Of a stretch of DNA of 57,237 nt, positions 8,538 to 17,347 are shown piece after piece. A program made the translations under genes and the position numbers. Numbering within the stretch: the first letter of the stretch is position 1; each line of letters begins with the position of its first letter. This DNA comes from an uncultured Porphyromonas sp. (lineage in GTDB: Bacteria > Bacteroidota > Bacteroidia > Bacteroidales > Porphyromonadaceae): NCBI RefSeq assembly GCF_902489635.1, contig NZ_CABUAN010000010.1, forward strand, positions 1 through 57,237. Direction: 5' to 3'. The notes beneath the pieces were generated by a model, which saw only the letters and a list, made by a program, of their open reading frames with translations, was not told where the DNA came from and made no database searches.

Positions 8538-9581
8538 ATGAGACGACTGCTCCACCCCTTTAGCATACTATTGCCGACCCTCACCTGCCTGCTCCTACTC
8601 GTATCTTGTGGTGGTGGTCAGGTAAAGATTGAGATCGATAGCGATAAGGCGGACAACACGGGCTACACAGCGCTCCTCTACACGCTACAGAGTGGCGGAG
8701 CGCAGATTGACACGCTCACCTTTACCAAGGTCGGGGAGTCTTTTTCCTACACCTTCGATCGGGACTCTATCTATGAGGCGTACCTCGTCGTGGGTTCCTT
8801 CGAGCAGTATTACCCACTAGACCTGCAGAGCCAGAGCAAGGTGCGCTTTCACCTAGAGGTCGCTTCACCGCACAACTGCTACGACCAGGACGAAGCTAAG
8901 AGGACGGGCTACAAAGCTTTCCTAAAGAAGGCGACCCCACTCCTACGTACCTACGACAAGGCGGTCGCGGACAACGACTTCGACAATGCCAATAAAGAGG
9001 CGAAGCTGGTGATGCAGGAGTTCATCGCCTTTGCATCAAACCTCAAGGAGAAGGAGCTGAAACGCTATGCCGCGCAGATGGACTGGGCACTAGAGATCAT
9101 GTCTCTCTACGAAGACGGTCTGTCGCAGTTTCGTCAGGCGCTCATGGACGGCACGATAGACTCAGCACTCTTCACGCCTGAGATCTATCAGTTTGTCGTC
9201 ACCCCCACGTCCACTGTACAAAAGGGGTACCCCACCCTACGCGCTATCAATAAGCAGGACACGATCACATGGCAAGCCTCCAGCTATCCGCAGGGACGCA
9301 TCCTCTACGGCGCAGATATCGAGTGGCGAAAGGTGCGCATACCGCAAGGCTCTCAGCAGTCGATCACACTGATCCTCCCGCTCGGGAGCGTAGACTCGCT
9401 AGCTCAGATAGCCAATCGTCTAGGCGCATACAACTATATCATCGATGCGCCTGAGCCTCTCCGTGTGCAGCTCTACAGATCTTTAGCTCCAGACAGACAG
9501 GCTGGCGTGATGCACTACCGTACCGACAGTAACCACACGCTAGTCGTAGACTCTATCTCTTATTTCCAATACAATGAGTAA
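8538..9581 (+). CDS. DUF4369-like lipoprotein
   Basis: The N-terminus (MRRLLHPFSILLPTLTCLLLLVSCGGG) is a lipoprotein signal with a LVSC lipobox. The next hundred residues (KIEIDSDKADNTGYTALLYTL ... DTLTFTKVGESFSYTFDRDSIYEAYLVV) look like the beta-sandwich DUF4369 domain. In Bacteroidota that domain often precedes a thioredoxin-like domain. No CxxC thioredoxin motif is present here; the remainder is helical and then of mixed structure. The function is unknown. It overlaps yifB by 8 bases and probably shares its transcript. Confidence 0.65.
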   Translation: MRRLLHPFSILLPTLTCLLLLVSCGGGQVKIEIDSDKADNTGYTALLYTLQSGGAQIDTLTFTKVGESFSYTFDRDSIYEAYLVVGSFEQYYPLDLQSQSKVRFHLEVASPHNCYDQDEAKRTGYKAFLKKATPLLRTYDKAVADNDFDNANKEAKLVMQEFIAFASNLKEKELKRYAAQMDWALEIMSLYEDGLSQFRQALMDGTIDSALFTPEIYQFVVTPTSTVQKGYPTLRAINKQDTITWQASSYPQGRILYGADIEWRKVRIPQGSQQSITLILPLGSVDSLAQIANRLGAYNYIIDAPEPLRVQLYRSLAPDRQAGVMHYRTDSNHTLVVDSISYFQYNE

Positions 9582-11127
9582 GCTCGTCAAGACCTATTCC
9601 TCAGCCCTGATCAGCCTCGATGCGCTCCTCGTCACTGTGGAGCTCAGCGTCTCCAAGGGATTTAACATCAGCATGGTAGGACTGCCCGATGCCGCCGTAC
9701 GAGAGTCGCTCTCGCGTGTCTACACCGCCTGCGATTCCAGTGGTGCGCACCCTAAGAGCCATAATACGGTCATCAACCTAAGCCCAGGCGATGTGCGCAA
9801 GGAGGGGACCGTCTTTGACCTCCCGATCGCTGTGGCACTCCTTGCTGCCAATGAGATCATCCCGGATGAGCCTCTGGCAGACTATGTGATGGCTGGCGAA
9901 CTATCTCTCGATGGCACCTTGCAACCTGTCAAAGGTATACTCCCGATGGCCATCATGGCGCGAGAGCAGAAGTTCAAAGGAGTCTTCGTGCCAAAAGAAA
10001 ACGCCCGCGAAGCTGCCGTCGTCAACGACCTAGAGGTCTACGGCGTCGAGTCGCTCAGAGAGGTCATAGACTTCCTCGCAGGCAGAGCCAAGCTAGAGCC
10101 GACGGTGGTCAACACCCGCGAGGAGTTTGCCCAGCAGCAGTGCGTCTCTTCGGTAGACTTCAGCGAGGTCAAGGGGCAGCCCGCCCTGGTCCGAGCTATG
10201 GAGGTCGCAGCCGCAGGTGGACACAACATTATTATGATCGGTTCCCCTGGATCGGGTAAGTCAATGGTTGCCAAACGTCTCCCCACGATCCTCCCGCCGC
10301 TCACCCTCCACGAAGCTCTCGAAACGACCAAGATATACTCCGTAGCGGGTGCCCTCAAAGGTGACGTATCCCTGATGAAGAGCCGCCCCTTCCGTTCGCC
10401 GCACCACACCATCTCCAATGTAGCACTCGTGGGAGGCGGCACGACCCCACGTCCAGGCGAGGTGAGCTTGGCACACAACGGGGTGCTCTTCCTAGACGAG
10501 CTGGCCGAGTTCAATCGTGTAGCCCTCGAGCTGCTACGTCAGCCACTCGAAGACCGTACCATCACCATCTCTCGTGCTAAGGCGACTTTTAGCTATCCCG
10601 CCTCCTTCATGCTGGTGGCTGCGATGAACCCCTGTCCTTGTGGTTACTACAACGATCCCAACCGCGAGTGCACCTGCCCTCCTGGTGCGCCAACTAAGTA
10701 TTTGCAAAAGCTCTCCGGGCCTCTCTTAGACCGCATAGACATACAGATCGAGACCCGTCCCGTAGACTTCGACTCGCTCTCCGACCGTCGTCCCGCCGAG
10801 AGCAGCGCTGCGATCCGCGAGCGGGTCATCAAGGCAAGAGAGATACAGCTCCAGCGCTTCGCTCCTTACCCCGGCATCCATTGCAATGCACAGATGACGC
10901 CACGATTGATGAAGCAGTTCGCCTATGTCGAGGGCGACGCTATGAAGATCCTGCGTCAAGCGATGATACAGCGCGACCTCTCTGCGAGAGCTTACGACCG
11001 CATCCTCAAGGTGGCCCGCACCATTGCCGACCTCGATGGCTCTGAGCTGATTTCGCTCAAGCATATCAGCGAGGCGATCAACTACCGCAACCTCGATCGC
11101 TCCTCCTGGGGGATCGTATCGGTCTAA
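9574..11127 (+). CDS. YifB/ComM family Mg-chelatase-like AAA+ ATPase
   Basis: An N-terminal LonC-like domain (SKGFNISMVGLPDAAVRESLSRVYTA) is followed by the AAA+ core with Walker A GSPGSGKSMVAKRL (about residues 222-235) and Walker B GVLFLDELAEF. A Cys-rich insert CPCGYYNDPNRECTCPP is characteristic of the family, and a C-terminal Mg-chelatase domain ends the protein. In Vibrio and related bacteria ComM is a helicase for branch migration during natural transformation; whether that role holds in Bacteroidota is not known. The 517 residues match the family. Confidence 0.93.
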   Translation: MSKLVKTYSSALISLDALLVTVELSVSKGFNISMVGLPDAAVRESLSRVYTACDSSGAHPKSHNTVINLSPGDVRKEGTVFDLPIAVALLAANEIIPDEPLADYVMAGELSLDGTLQPVKGILPMAIMAREQKFKGVFVPKENAREAAVVNDLEVYGVESLREVIDFLAGRAKLEPTVVNTREEFAQQQCVSSVDFSEVKGQPALVRAMEVAAAGGHNIIMIGSPGSGKSMVAKRLPTILPPLTLHEALETTKIYSVAGALKGDVSLMKSRPFRSPHHTISNVALVGGGTTPRPGEVSLAHNGVLFLDELAEFNRVALELLRQPLEDRTITISRAKATFSYPASFMLVAAMNPCPCGYYNDPNRECTCPPGAPTKYLQKLSGPLLDRIDIQIETRPVDFDSLSDRRPAESSAAIRERVIKAREIQLQRFAPYPGIHCNAQMTPRLMKQFAYVEGDAMKILRQAMIQRDLSARAYDRILKVARTIADLDGSELISLKHISEAINYRNLDRSSWGIVSV

Positions 11128-11187
11128 CAACAAGTAATACAATAAACAGCCTTCCTCTGCCGTTAGTTCAGTAAATCAATAGACTCT

Positions 11188-12369
11188 ATGAAACTTCGCA
11201 ATCTACGCATAACCGCCCTCCTACTCCTAGCCTTGGGGTCGCTAACCTCTCACCTCACAGCACAAGAGGTGAGCCAAGACAGACGCTTCAATCCTGTCCT
11301 CACCTCTGTACCCTCACTCAATATCAACCCGAGTGCCCGTGCTGCAGGTCTAGCCGATATGGGTGTCTCGACCACACCTGACGTACAGTCTCAGTACTTC
11401 AACCCCGCTAAGTACGCTTTCCTCAGTAGCAAGGCTGGTATCAGCATGTCCTACACCCCTTGGCTCGCTAAGCTGGTCAAGGATATCAAGCTCATGGAGC
11501 TTGTCGGCTACTACAAGATAGGCCGTGAGAGCAACCAAGCACTCAGTGCCTCGGTACGCTACTTCTCTTTTGGTGCTATCGAGCAGTTTGGCCCTATGTC
11601 CGAGTCTCTCGGTGAGGCGCACCCTAATGAATTTGCCGTAGACTTTGGCTACGGGCTACAGCTCTCTGACAGCTACTCGATGGCGGTCGCCCTGCGCTAC
11701 ATACGTGCCGACAACAACCTCGCAACGGGTGAAAAGAGCGCAGGCAATGCCTTTGCAGCAGACATTGCGGGTTTCTACAATCGTTACTTTGACCTAGGCT
11801 CTGCCGAGAGCTTGTGGACCTTTGGTTTCAACATTAAGAATATCGGTACCAAGATCTCTTACGACAACGGCGGCACCAGTATGTTTATCCCGACCAATCT
11901 CTCGCTCGGTACGGGACTCCTCTACCCCTTTGATGAGTACAATGCACTGGCCTTCAACGTGGAGGCAAGCAAGCTTCTCGTCCCGACCCCTCCTGTAAAG
12001 GATCAAGCGAACCCCGAGGCGTACGACGCTGCTCGTGAGAAGTATCTCAACACCTCCTCCATCGCCGGCATCTTCACCTCGTGGGCTGACGCTCCAGGCG
12101 GCTTCAAGGAGGAGCTACAGGAGGTCTCCCTGCGACTCGGTGCTGAGTACAGCTACAACAACCGCTTCTTCCTACGTGCGGGCTATCACTACCTACACCC
12201 AGACAAAGGTAACCTTCAGTACTTCACCGCTGGTGCGGGCTTCAAGATGAACGTCTTCAGCATCGATGCTTCCTACCTCGTCTCAACCGTCCAGAGCAAC
12301 CCGCTCGACCAGACGCTCCGCTTCACCATTGCCTTCGACTTTGACGGCATCCGTGAGCTACTTAAGTAA
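11188..12369 (+). CDS. porV: Type IX secretion system outer-membrane protein PorV
   Basis: A signal peptide ending at LTAQEVSQD is followed by the PorV N-terminal pattern NPVLTSVPSLNINPSARAAG, ADMGVSTTPDVQSQYFNPAKYAF. The rest is a FadL-like beta barrel with repeated amphipathic strands ending in TLRFTIAFDFDGIRELLK. In P. gingivalis PorV (LptO) is part of the attachment complex that carries CTD-bearing cargo proteins to the surface. At 393 residues it has normal length. It lies 12 bases upstream of ispF. No CTD cargo protein could be recognised in the window. Confidence 0.93.
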   Translation: MKLRNLRITALLLLALGSLTSHLTAQEVSQDRRFNPVLTSVPSLNINPSARAAGLADMGVSTTPDVQSQYFNPAKYAFLSSKAGISMSYTPWLAKLVKDIKLMELVGYYKIGRESNQALSASVRYFSFGAIEQFGPMSESLGEAHPNEFAVDFGYGLQLSDSYSMAVALRYIRADNNLATGEKSAGNAFAADIAGFYNRYFDLGSAESLWTFGFNIKNIGTKISYDNGGTSMFIPTNLSLGTGLLYPFDEYNALAFNVEASKLLVPTPPVKDQANPEAYDAAREKYLNTSSIAGIFTSWADAPGGFKEELQEVSLRLGAEYSYNNRFFLRAGYHYLHPDKGNLQYFTAGAGFKMNVFSIDASYLVSTVQSNPLDQTLRFTIAFDFDGIRELLK

Positions 12370-12381
12370 GCTACCGCAAGC

Positions 12382-12858
12382 ATGACCTGTAGCTATCGCA
12401 TAGGCTCTGGCTACGACATCCATCGCACCACGCCAGACCGACCGCTCATCCTCTGTGGCATACGCATCCCCAGCCCACTGGGACTGCTCGGTCACTCCGA
12501 TGCCGACGTAGCGCTACACGCTCTGATGGATGCGCTCCTCGGGGCTATCGGCCAGCGAGACATTGGCTACCACTTCCCCGATACCGACGAGCAGTACCAT
12601 GGTGCCGACAGCACGCAGCTCCTTGCCACCGTTATGCAGATGGTACGCGAAGCAGGCTACCAAGTGGTCAATGCCGACCTCACCATCATCGCTCAGCAAC
12701 CTAAACTGTCGCCTCATATACCACAGATGATAGCGCGTCTCGAGGAGCTACTCGACACCCCTTGCGTCAATGTCAAGGCGACCACCCACGAGCATCTCGG
12801 ACCACTCGGCAATAGCGAGGGTATCGCAGCGCAAGCCGTCGTACTGCTTACTCGCTGA
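12382..12858 (+). CDS. ispF: 2-C-methyl-D-erythritol 2,4-cyclodiphosphate synthase
   Basis: This MEP pathway enzyme cyclises CDP-ME 2-phosphate. The metal ligands are visible in GSGYDIHR (Asp and His) and GHSDADVALHALMDALLGA; FPDTD and NVKATTHEHLGPLGNSEGIAAQAV are the other conserved blocks. At 158 residues it has full length. It is the last gene of the plus-strand run and is followed by a terminator hairpin. Confidence 0.96.
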   Translation: MTCSYRIGSGYDIHRTTPDRPLILCGIRIPSPLGLLGHSDADVALHALMDALLGAIGQRDIGYHFPDTDEQYHGADSTQLLATVMQMVREAGYQVVNADLTIIAQQPKLSPHIPQMIARLEELLDTPCVNVKATTHEHLGPLGNSEGIAAQAVVLLTR

Positions 12859-12881
12859 TCCCCAAACCATATTAAAACCCC

Positions 12882-12930
12882 AATAGCCACGAAGGAGACA
12901 TCCACCCCCTTCGTGGCTATTCTTATTTTC
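12882..12930 (+). terminator. Terminator after ispF
   Basis: A perfect 14-bp stem joins aatagccacgaagg (12882-12895) and ccttcgtggctatt (12908-12921), followed by a T-rich tail. Between here and 13073 I see no other feature. Confidence 0.85.
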
Positions 12931-13073
12931 ACGGAGCTCCCACTAAGGCGCTATTCGTCTCTTCGGAGACACGCTGTGAGTCTCAGTAGCCAGACAGTGT
13001 CTAGTGAGAGGGCGTCCCTAACAAGGAGCGACCCATCGCTATAATAGCGTTGACAAGTATAGGTCCTTTATGG

Positions 13074-13117
13074 TTGTACAAAGGAAGAGGAGAACTTGCA
13101 TCTCCTCTTTTGTACAA
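13074..13117. terminator. Hairpin in the convergent ispF/DUF4374 region
   Basis: The arms ttgtaca...gaggaga and tctcctcttttgtacaa form a long stem with one bulge. It lies between converging genes and can act on either strand. Confidence 0.65.
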
Positions 13118-13122
13118 ACAAA

Positions 13123-13154
13123 GAAAGGGGACCTCGCGAGAGAGATCCCCTTTC
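13123..13154 (-). terminator. Terminator of the TonB receptor/DUF4374 operon
   Basis: gaaagggga (13123-13131) pairs with tcccctttc (13146-13154). It lies just past the DUF4374 gene on the minus strand and is followed on that strand by tttgttt. Confidence 0.7.
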
Positions 13155-13177
13155 GAATCAAGACCTAATTGAATAGG

Positions 13178-14608
13178 TTAGAAGATAGCAGTGAATACGT
13201 TTTCGGATCCACTGACTAGCTTGGCACCAAGCTGTGGCTTCGCCTGGGTATTCTTCACGTCCCAAATATAGACGTTGCCATCGTAGCTGCTAAAGTTGTT
13301 ACCGACTGGTGTGATAGCGAAGTAAATCTTACCATTACGGATGGCAGCCTCTTGGTATTGGAAGAAGTAGGTGTGGCTTGGCACCTCTAGGTCCAGCACC
13401 TCTCCTGTATTGAGATCTACTCGAGCAATGCCCCAAGGGTATTGAGGTATCTCATTACCGTGTGGGTCGGTGTAGTTGGTAATAGGCTTTGCATCTCCCT
13501 TTTCGTAGGGTACAAAGGCGATCCCATCGCCAGCGTAGAACCAGCCAATGCTTCTGGCCTTACTGTGTCCGCACTTGCCTGCGATATCGATGGACCAGTC
13601 TTGGTACTGACCATCCTTGATCTTGAGCATATAGACCTTGCCACCCTCAAAACCTGTTAGCTGGTAGATGGTCTTGCCATCCTCAGCGAGGAACATATTG
13701 CGAGAGCGATAGCCAGTGGTGGAGCCTACCTCCTCTTTATAGAATATGGTCTTTGGGTTCTTAAAGCTTGGGTAGTCAAATATCAAGGTAGCGGTCTTGC
13801 CGGTCGACTTAACCGTTTTCCTACCTGGCACCTTGTCAAGTGACTCGATCTTACTGATCTGTGCACCGAAGTAGATCTTACCACCAGTGATCACTGGAGA
13901 GTGGATACGAGAGATAAAGTAGCCTTGCTTATCCAATTCGGGTAGGCTTACGGTACCCTTATTGTTGTTGCCTAGCTTCATCGCGGTATTGTCTAGGATC
14001 ACGATGTTGTAGGCACCACCAATGGATGCAGCAGTGCCAGTAGCGTCCTTATCGAGTACCTTGCCGGAAGCATCGAAGCGAACGGGGCTGATCTCGTGAA
14101 CGGAAGAGTAATGGGTGCCTGGCAACAGGGCAAAGCGCATGTTGCTATTCCCGATTACGTTCTGTGAGCGTACGGTGGTGCGTAGCTCAAACTTCTTGGT
14201 CTGCTTATTGTAGATCACGTTGGTGATATCGCCTACACGATAGGTAAGGCTGTAGAGGAAGCCATCGCTACTTCTATAAGCGTGTGGTGCTCTCGCATCG
14301 GAGACCAATGGAAAGGCATCCTTACCACCTACGATGGTCAGATTGGGATCATCGAGCTTGTCAAACTGGTGGAGGTAGAAGTTGTTGGTACGAGCGTTGT
14401 AGCCTACGGTATATCCGATGTAGAAGTCAAGGTTGTCCTTGCTCTCGTACGTGCCTGCCGTGGTGATGTCGGCTCCGATGACGTTTGTACCATTACCTGG
14501 ACCTACAGGGTCGGGACGCTGCGCTTGCTCATCATCGCAACTGGAGAAGAGCGTGGCGAGGAGCGCGATGGCCCCTACGGTAAAGAGGTTTTTGATAGTT
14601 CGTTTCAT
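13178..14608 (-). CDS. DUF4374 surface lipoprotein (XusB-like)
   Basis: MKRTIKNLFTVGAIALLATLFSSCDDE is a lipoprotein signal with an FSSC lipobox. The Asp/Glu residues after the Cys resemble the lipoprotein export signal used for surface exposure in Bacteroidota. The mature part is a propeller-like beta protein matching DUF4374. From memory, the Bacteroides lipoprotein XusB, which binds siderophores, belongs to this group and is encoded next to its TonB receptor. Here the TonB receptor gene lies 37 bases upstream on the same strand, as in that system. The PepSY-type reductase gene that completes xusABC is not present; a terminator follows directly. Iron or siderophore uptake is an inference from context. 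Confidence 0.75.
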   Translation of the reverse strand: MKRTIKNLFTVGAIALLATLFSSCDDEQAQRPDPVGPGNGTNVIGADITTAGTYESKDNLDFYIGYTVGYNARTNNFYLHQFDKLDDPNLTIVGGKDAFPLVSDARAPHAYRSSDGFLYSLTYRVGDITNVIYNKQTKKFELRTTVRSQNVIGNSNMRFALLPGTHYSSVHEISPVRFDASGKVLDKDATGTAASIGGAYNIVILDNTAMKLGNNNKGTVSLPELDKQGYFISRIHSPVITGGKIYFGAQISKIESLDKVPGRKTVKSTGKTATLIFDYPSFKNPKTIFYKEEVGSTTGYRSRNMFLAEDGKTIYQLTGFEGGKVYMLKIKDGQYQDWSIDIAGKCGHSKARSIGWFYAGDGIAFVPYEKGDAKPITNYTDPHGNEIPQYPWGIARVDLNTGEVLDLEVPSHTYFFQYQEAAIRNGKIYFAITPVGNNFSSYDGNVYIWDVKNTQAKPQLGAKLVSGSENVFTAIF

Positions 14609-14645
14609 ACTATTGTTTTCTATAAAGTGAATAAAGTGTTATCTC

Positions 14646-17099
14646 TTATTGCAGTGTATAGACCAGCTTGCCGAAGAAGGCACGACCTGGCTTTTGCAGT
14701 GCATAGTTGTCGAATATCTGCTGATTGAAGATGTTCTTTGCGTCAAAACTGATGGAGAGTGCCCCCTTGAGCAGTGTATAGCTGACGGATAGGCTCACTG
14801 GTGACTGATAGGGCACATAAGGGGTGCTGTAGATCACAAGATCCACGGGGAACTTGCTTACGTAGAATAGATTGGCCCCGAGGGTGAGGGTGTTGCCTTC
14901 GGCTCCAAGATTGGGTATCAGATAGCGGAGGTTGAGATTGGCCTTGTGTGGCGGCTCGTGCCGTAGAGGCAACCCGTAGATCGATTCATTGCGATTGTTG
15001 TAGGTCGCCTTGGTATAGGAGTAGCTCCCCGTAAGGAAGAGCTTATTCCATAGTGAGAGCGAGCACTCGGTGTCAATGCCACGGCTCAGAATATTGTCCA
15101 CATTCTCGAATTGCGAATAGTCGGCCGTAGGCCCGATCATCACTTTCTCTCGAATCATATCGCGCGTGTCACGCAGGAATAGCGTGCCCGATCCGCTGAT
15201 GCCAAGAGGTCCTAAATGGTAGGAGCCAAAGTTGGTGCCGAGGTTGAAGTTGTTGCTTCTCTCGGGCTTTAGATTGGGCATCTGAGAGACGTTGGAGGCG
15301 GCATTACCAAATAGCTCTAGCTCGCTGGGCAGTCGTATCGCCCGCTCAGCCGAAGCGTGTAGATAGAGACCATCTAGCACCTTATAAGAGAGGGTACCGC
15401 CAATTCCATGGAAGGAGGTGACACTCTCCACGAGGGTATTCTCCAGCTTACCGGTCGTGGGGTTAATCAGCTCCATGATGGCGTGTACCTGCTGGTAATA
15501 CTGCTTGTAGAAGAGAGAGTTTTTCAGACGTCCCTCTAGCCAACTATCCTCAAGGGAGAGGGAGGCGATAGACTTCAAGGACTTCTTATTCTGGTCGGGC
15601 GGGGTGATGTACTTAGGCACTAGCGGGTCGTGACTATCACGTAAGAAGTAGGTGCCTTGCCACCTAGCTGTGAGGGTGTGGTGCTTTAGGAAGGTATAGC
15701 CCAAGCTCGTGCGAGCGGTAAAGGTATTGCTAATATCAGTCTGCAGCGAGGGACCACCTGTGATGGGGTTGCGCACCTCTGCGCCAAAGTCGGTCTTGAT
15801 AGGCTGGTTATTGTCATCAACAATGGGATGACCACTCCAATCGTAACGATAGGGGACGGTATCTACCACCACTCTATGATTATTGGTGTAGCCTAGCTGC
15901 AGGTCGAGGGAGAGGCCATCGGTGAAGATATCATCCTTACGGTAACTGGTCTCTACGGCCAGCATGCGGCTATTTCTATGGCGATTACCATAGACTCTAT
16001 TCATACGAGCACCATGCTGGATCTCTTTGTATCCGCCCGAGGCAATTACATTGAGGGAGAGCTGATCCACCCAGCTACGGTCGTTCAGACTTAAGGCCAA
16101 ACGGGTACCATAGTCGCGATAAGCATCGTGAAATCGACGTGCCTTATCGACCTTGGTCACCTGTCCATTGCCATGCTCATAGACGATGTCATCGCCCCAC
16201 ACCCAGTAGTTATTCTTGCTATAATTATAGTAAAGCGAAGCGGAGAGCATAAAGCCATTCCCTAGGTAATAGCTACCATAGAGATTGGCAAGGTGGGTAT
16301 TGAACGAACCACCAGAGTAGGAGACAACGAGCTGATTACTCTTGCGATTCTTAAGGATGATATTGATGGCACCACCCAGAGCATCATCAGAGAGATAGGC
16401 AGGCACCACTCCTTTATAGACCTCTATTCGCTCAATCATCGAGGAGGGGATACTACGCAGGGAGAAGCTACCTCCATAGCTACTCTGAGGGACGCCATTG
16501 ATGAATGTGCGGATCGATTCGCCCGACATCCCATTGATATTGACATTGGTGCGAGCTCCTAGACCGCCACTACTGCGGATGCGGGTGCCAGGGAGCCGAT
16601 CGAGTACTTCAGAAGTAGAAAGGCTGAACTTACTAGAGACATCTAGTTCCAACACATTAACCGAGAAGCCACTCAACTCGGTACGTCGCTTTGCCGATGT
16701 ACCCGTCACGACCACTGTTCCCAGCTCTGTTTGGCTAGATTTCACCTGATAGTGGAGCTCAAGAAGCGGCACGTTCAAGACGATCTTGTGCTGTTCGGGC
16801 TCTATGAAGAGAGAGGTGATATTGAGGAGGTACTTGCCGCAAGGTATGTCGCGGAGCTCAAAGTTACCTTGCTCATCGGTGAGGGTGTGATAACTTGTGC
16901 CGTCGAGCGAAATGGTAATGGCTGCAAGGTCCTCACGCCCCTGTCCCTCCAATCGTCCACGGATTGTACCTACTTTTGGGGATTGAGCTTCTGCCGTAAA
17001 ACTCAACATTCCACCAATAAGGAGGAGCAAAGTAATAACCATGCGATAGGCATATCGCCGTATGAGGTTGTATATCAATACCTTTATAGATAGACTCAT
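14646..17099 (-). CDS. TonB-dependent outer-membrane receptor
   Basis: The 817-residue receptor has a signal region ending near FTAEAQSPK. A carboxypeptidase-regulatory-like beta sandwich follows (GTIRGRLEGQGREDLAAITISLDGTSYHTLTDEQGNFELRDIP), then a plug domain (TELSGFSVNVLELDVS, DRLPGTRIRSSGGLG, NINGMSGESIRTFINGVPQ) and a 22-strand-type barrel ending in an aromatic-rich strand (GRAFFGKLVYTLQ). Substrate is inferred as an iron chelate because a DUF4374 lipoprotein gene follows in the same operon. A strong promoter lies 32-62 bases upstream. An alternative internal start MVITLLLLIGG would also leave a signal peptide. Confidence 0.92.
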   Translation of the reverse strand: MSLSIKVLIYNLIRRYAYRMVITLLLLIGGMLSFTAEAQSPKVGTIRGRLEGQGREDLAAITISLDGTSYHTLTDEQGNFELRDIPCGKYLLNITSLFIEPEQHKIVLNVPLLELHYQVKSSQTELGTVVVTGTSAKRRTELSGFSVNVLELDVSSKFSLSTSEVLDRLPGTRIRSSGGLGARTNVNINGMSGESIRTFINGVPQSSYGGSFSLRSIPSSMIERIEVYKGVVPAYLSDDALGGAINIILKNRKSNQLVVSYSGGSFNTHLANLYGSYYLGNGFMLSASLYYNYSKNNYWVWGDDIVYEHGNGQVTKVDKARRFHDAYRDYGTRLALSLNDRSWVDQLSLNVIASGGYKEIQHGARMNRVYGNRHRNSRMLAVETSYRKDDIFTDGLSLDLQLGYTNNHRVVVDTVPYRYDWSGHPIVDDNNQPIKTDFGAEVRNPITGGPSLQTDISNTFTARTSLGYTFLKHHTLTARWQGTYFLRDSHDPLVPKYITPPDQNKKSLKSIASLSLEDSWLEGRLKNSLFYKQYYQQVHAIMELINPTTGKLENTLVESVTSFHGIGGTLSYKVLDGLYLHASAERAIRLPSELELFGNAASNVSQMPNLKPERSNNFNLGTNFGSYHLGPLGISGSGTLFLRDTRDMIREKVMIGPTADYSQFENVDNILSRGIDTECSLSLWNKLFLTGSYSYTKATYNNRNESIYGLPLRHEPPHKANLNLRYLIPNLGAEGNTLTLGANLFYVSKFPVDLVIYSTPYVPYQSPVSLSVSYTLLKGALSISFDAKNIFNQQIFDNYALQKPGRAFFGKLVYTLQ

Positions 17100-17130
17100 T
17101 GTGAAGCGTTTCAGTTTTTAGTGTGCTTTA

Positions 17131-17161
17131 CAAAGCTACCCCCATATCTCACACCCCGCAA
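17131..17161 (-). promoter_or_regulatory. Promoter of the TonB receptor operon
   Basis: Read on the minus strand, TTG (17161-17159) and TAGCTTTG (17138-17131) are exactly 20 bp apart, a full match to the Bacteroidota consensus. No Fur-type palindrome was recognised nearby. Confidence 0.8.
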
Positions 17162-17243
17162 TACCTAAAAAGGACTATTCTCTCGCTTCCCCCGACACGA
17201 TTTTGCCTTCGAAGAGGTAGATCCCCACGTGAAAGTTCTCTAA

Positions 17244-17285
17244 CGGCCAACAGCCAAGAGCCAAGAGCCAACGGCCAACAGCCAA
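17244..17285 (+). repeat. Heptamer repeat array, six units
   Basis: Six tandem 7-base units run without a break: cggccaa, cagccaa, gagccaa, gagccaa, cggccaa, cagccaa. The same heptamer family occurs in pcrA (23761), at the hsdM-hsdS junction (28043) and between mal and the AtuA-like gene (45386). Confidence 0.9.
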
Positions 17286-17312
17286 CCAGCCCTCCTTGTC
17301 GCAGAAAAGCAC

Positions 17313-17320
17313 TATATTTG
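17313..17320 (+). promoter_or_regulatory. -7 element of uvrA, TATATTTG
   Basis: This is an exact TAnnTTTG match 27 bases before the uvrA start. The nearest TTG (17296) is only 14 bp away, so the -33 part is not convincing. The heptamer array ends about 27 bases upstream. Confidence 0.55.
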
Positions 17321-17347
17321 TAGGCTATGAACCGCATCTCTAGATAA

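Noticed and set aside
13178..14608. Overlapping plus-strand frames within the DUF4374 gene (for example 14282-14728)
   Set aside because: The minus-strand frame has a lipoprotein signal and a coherent protein; the plus-strand frames span the gene end and show no family pattern.
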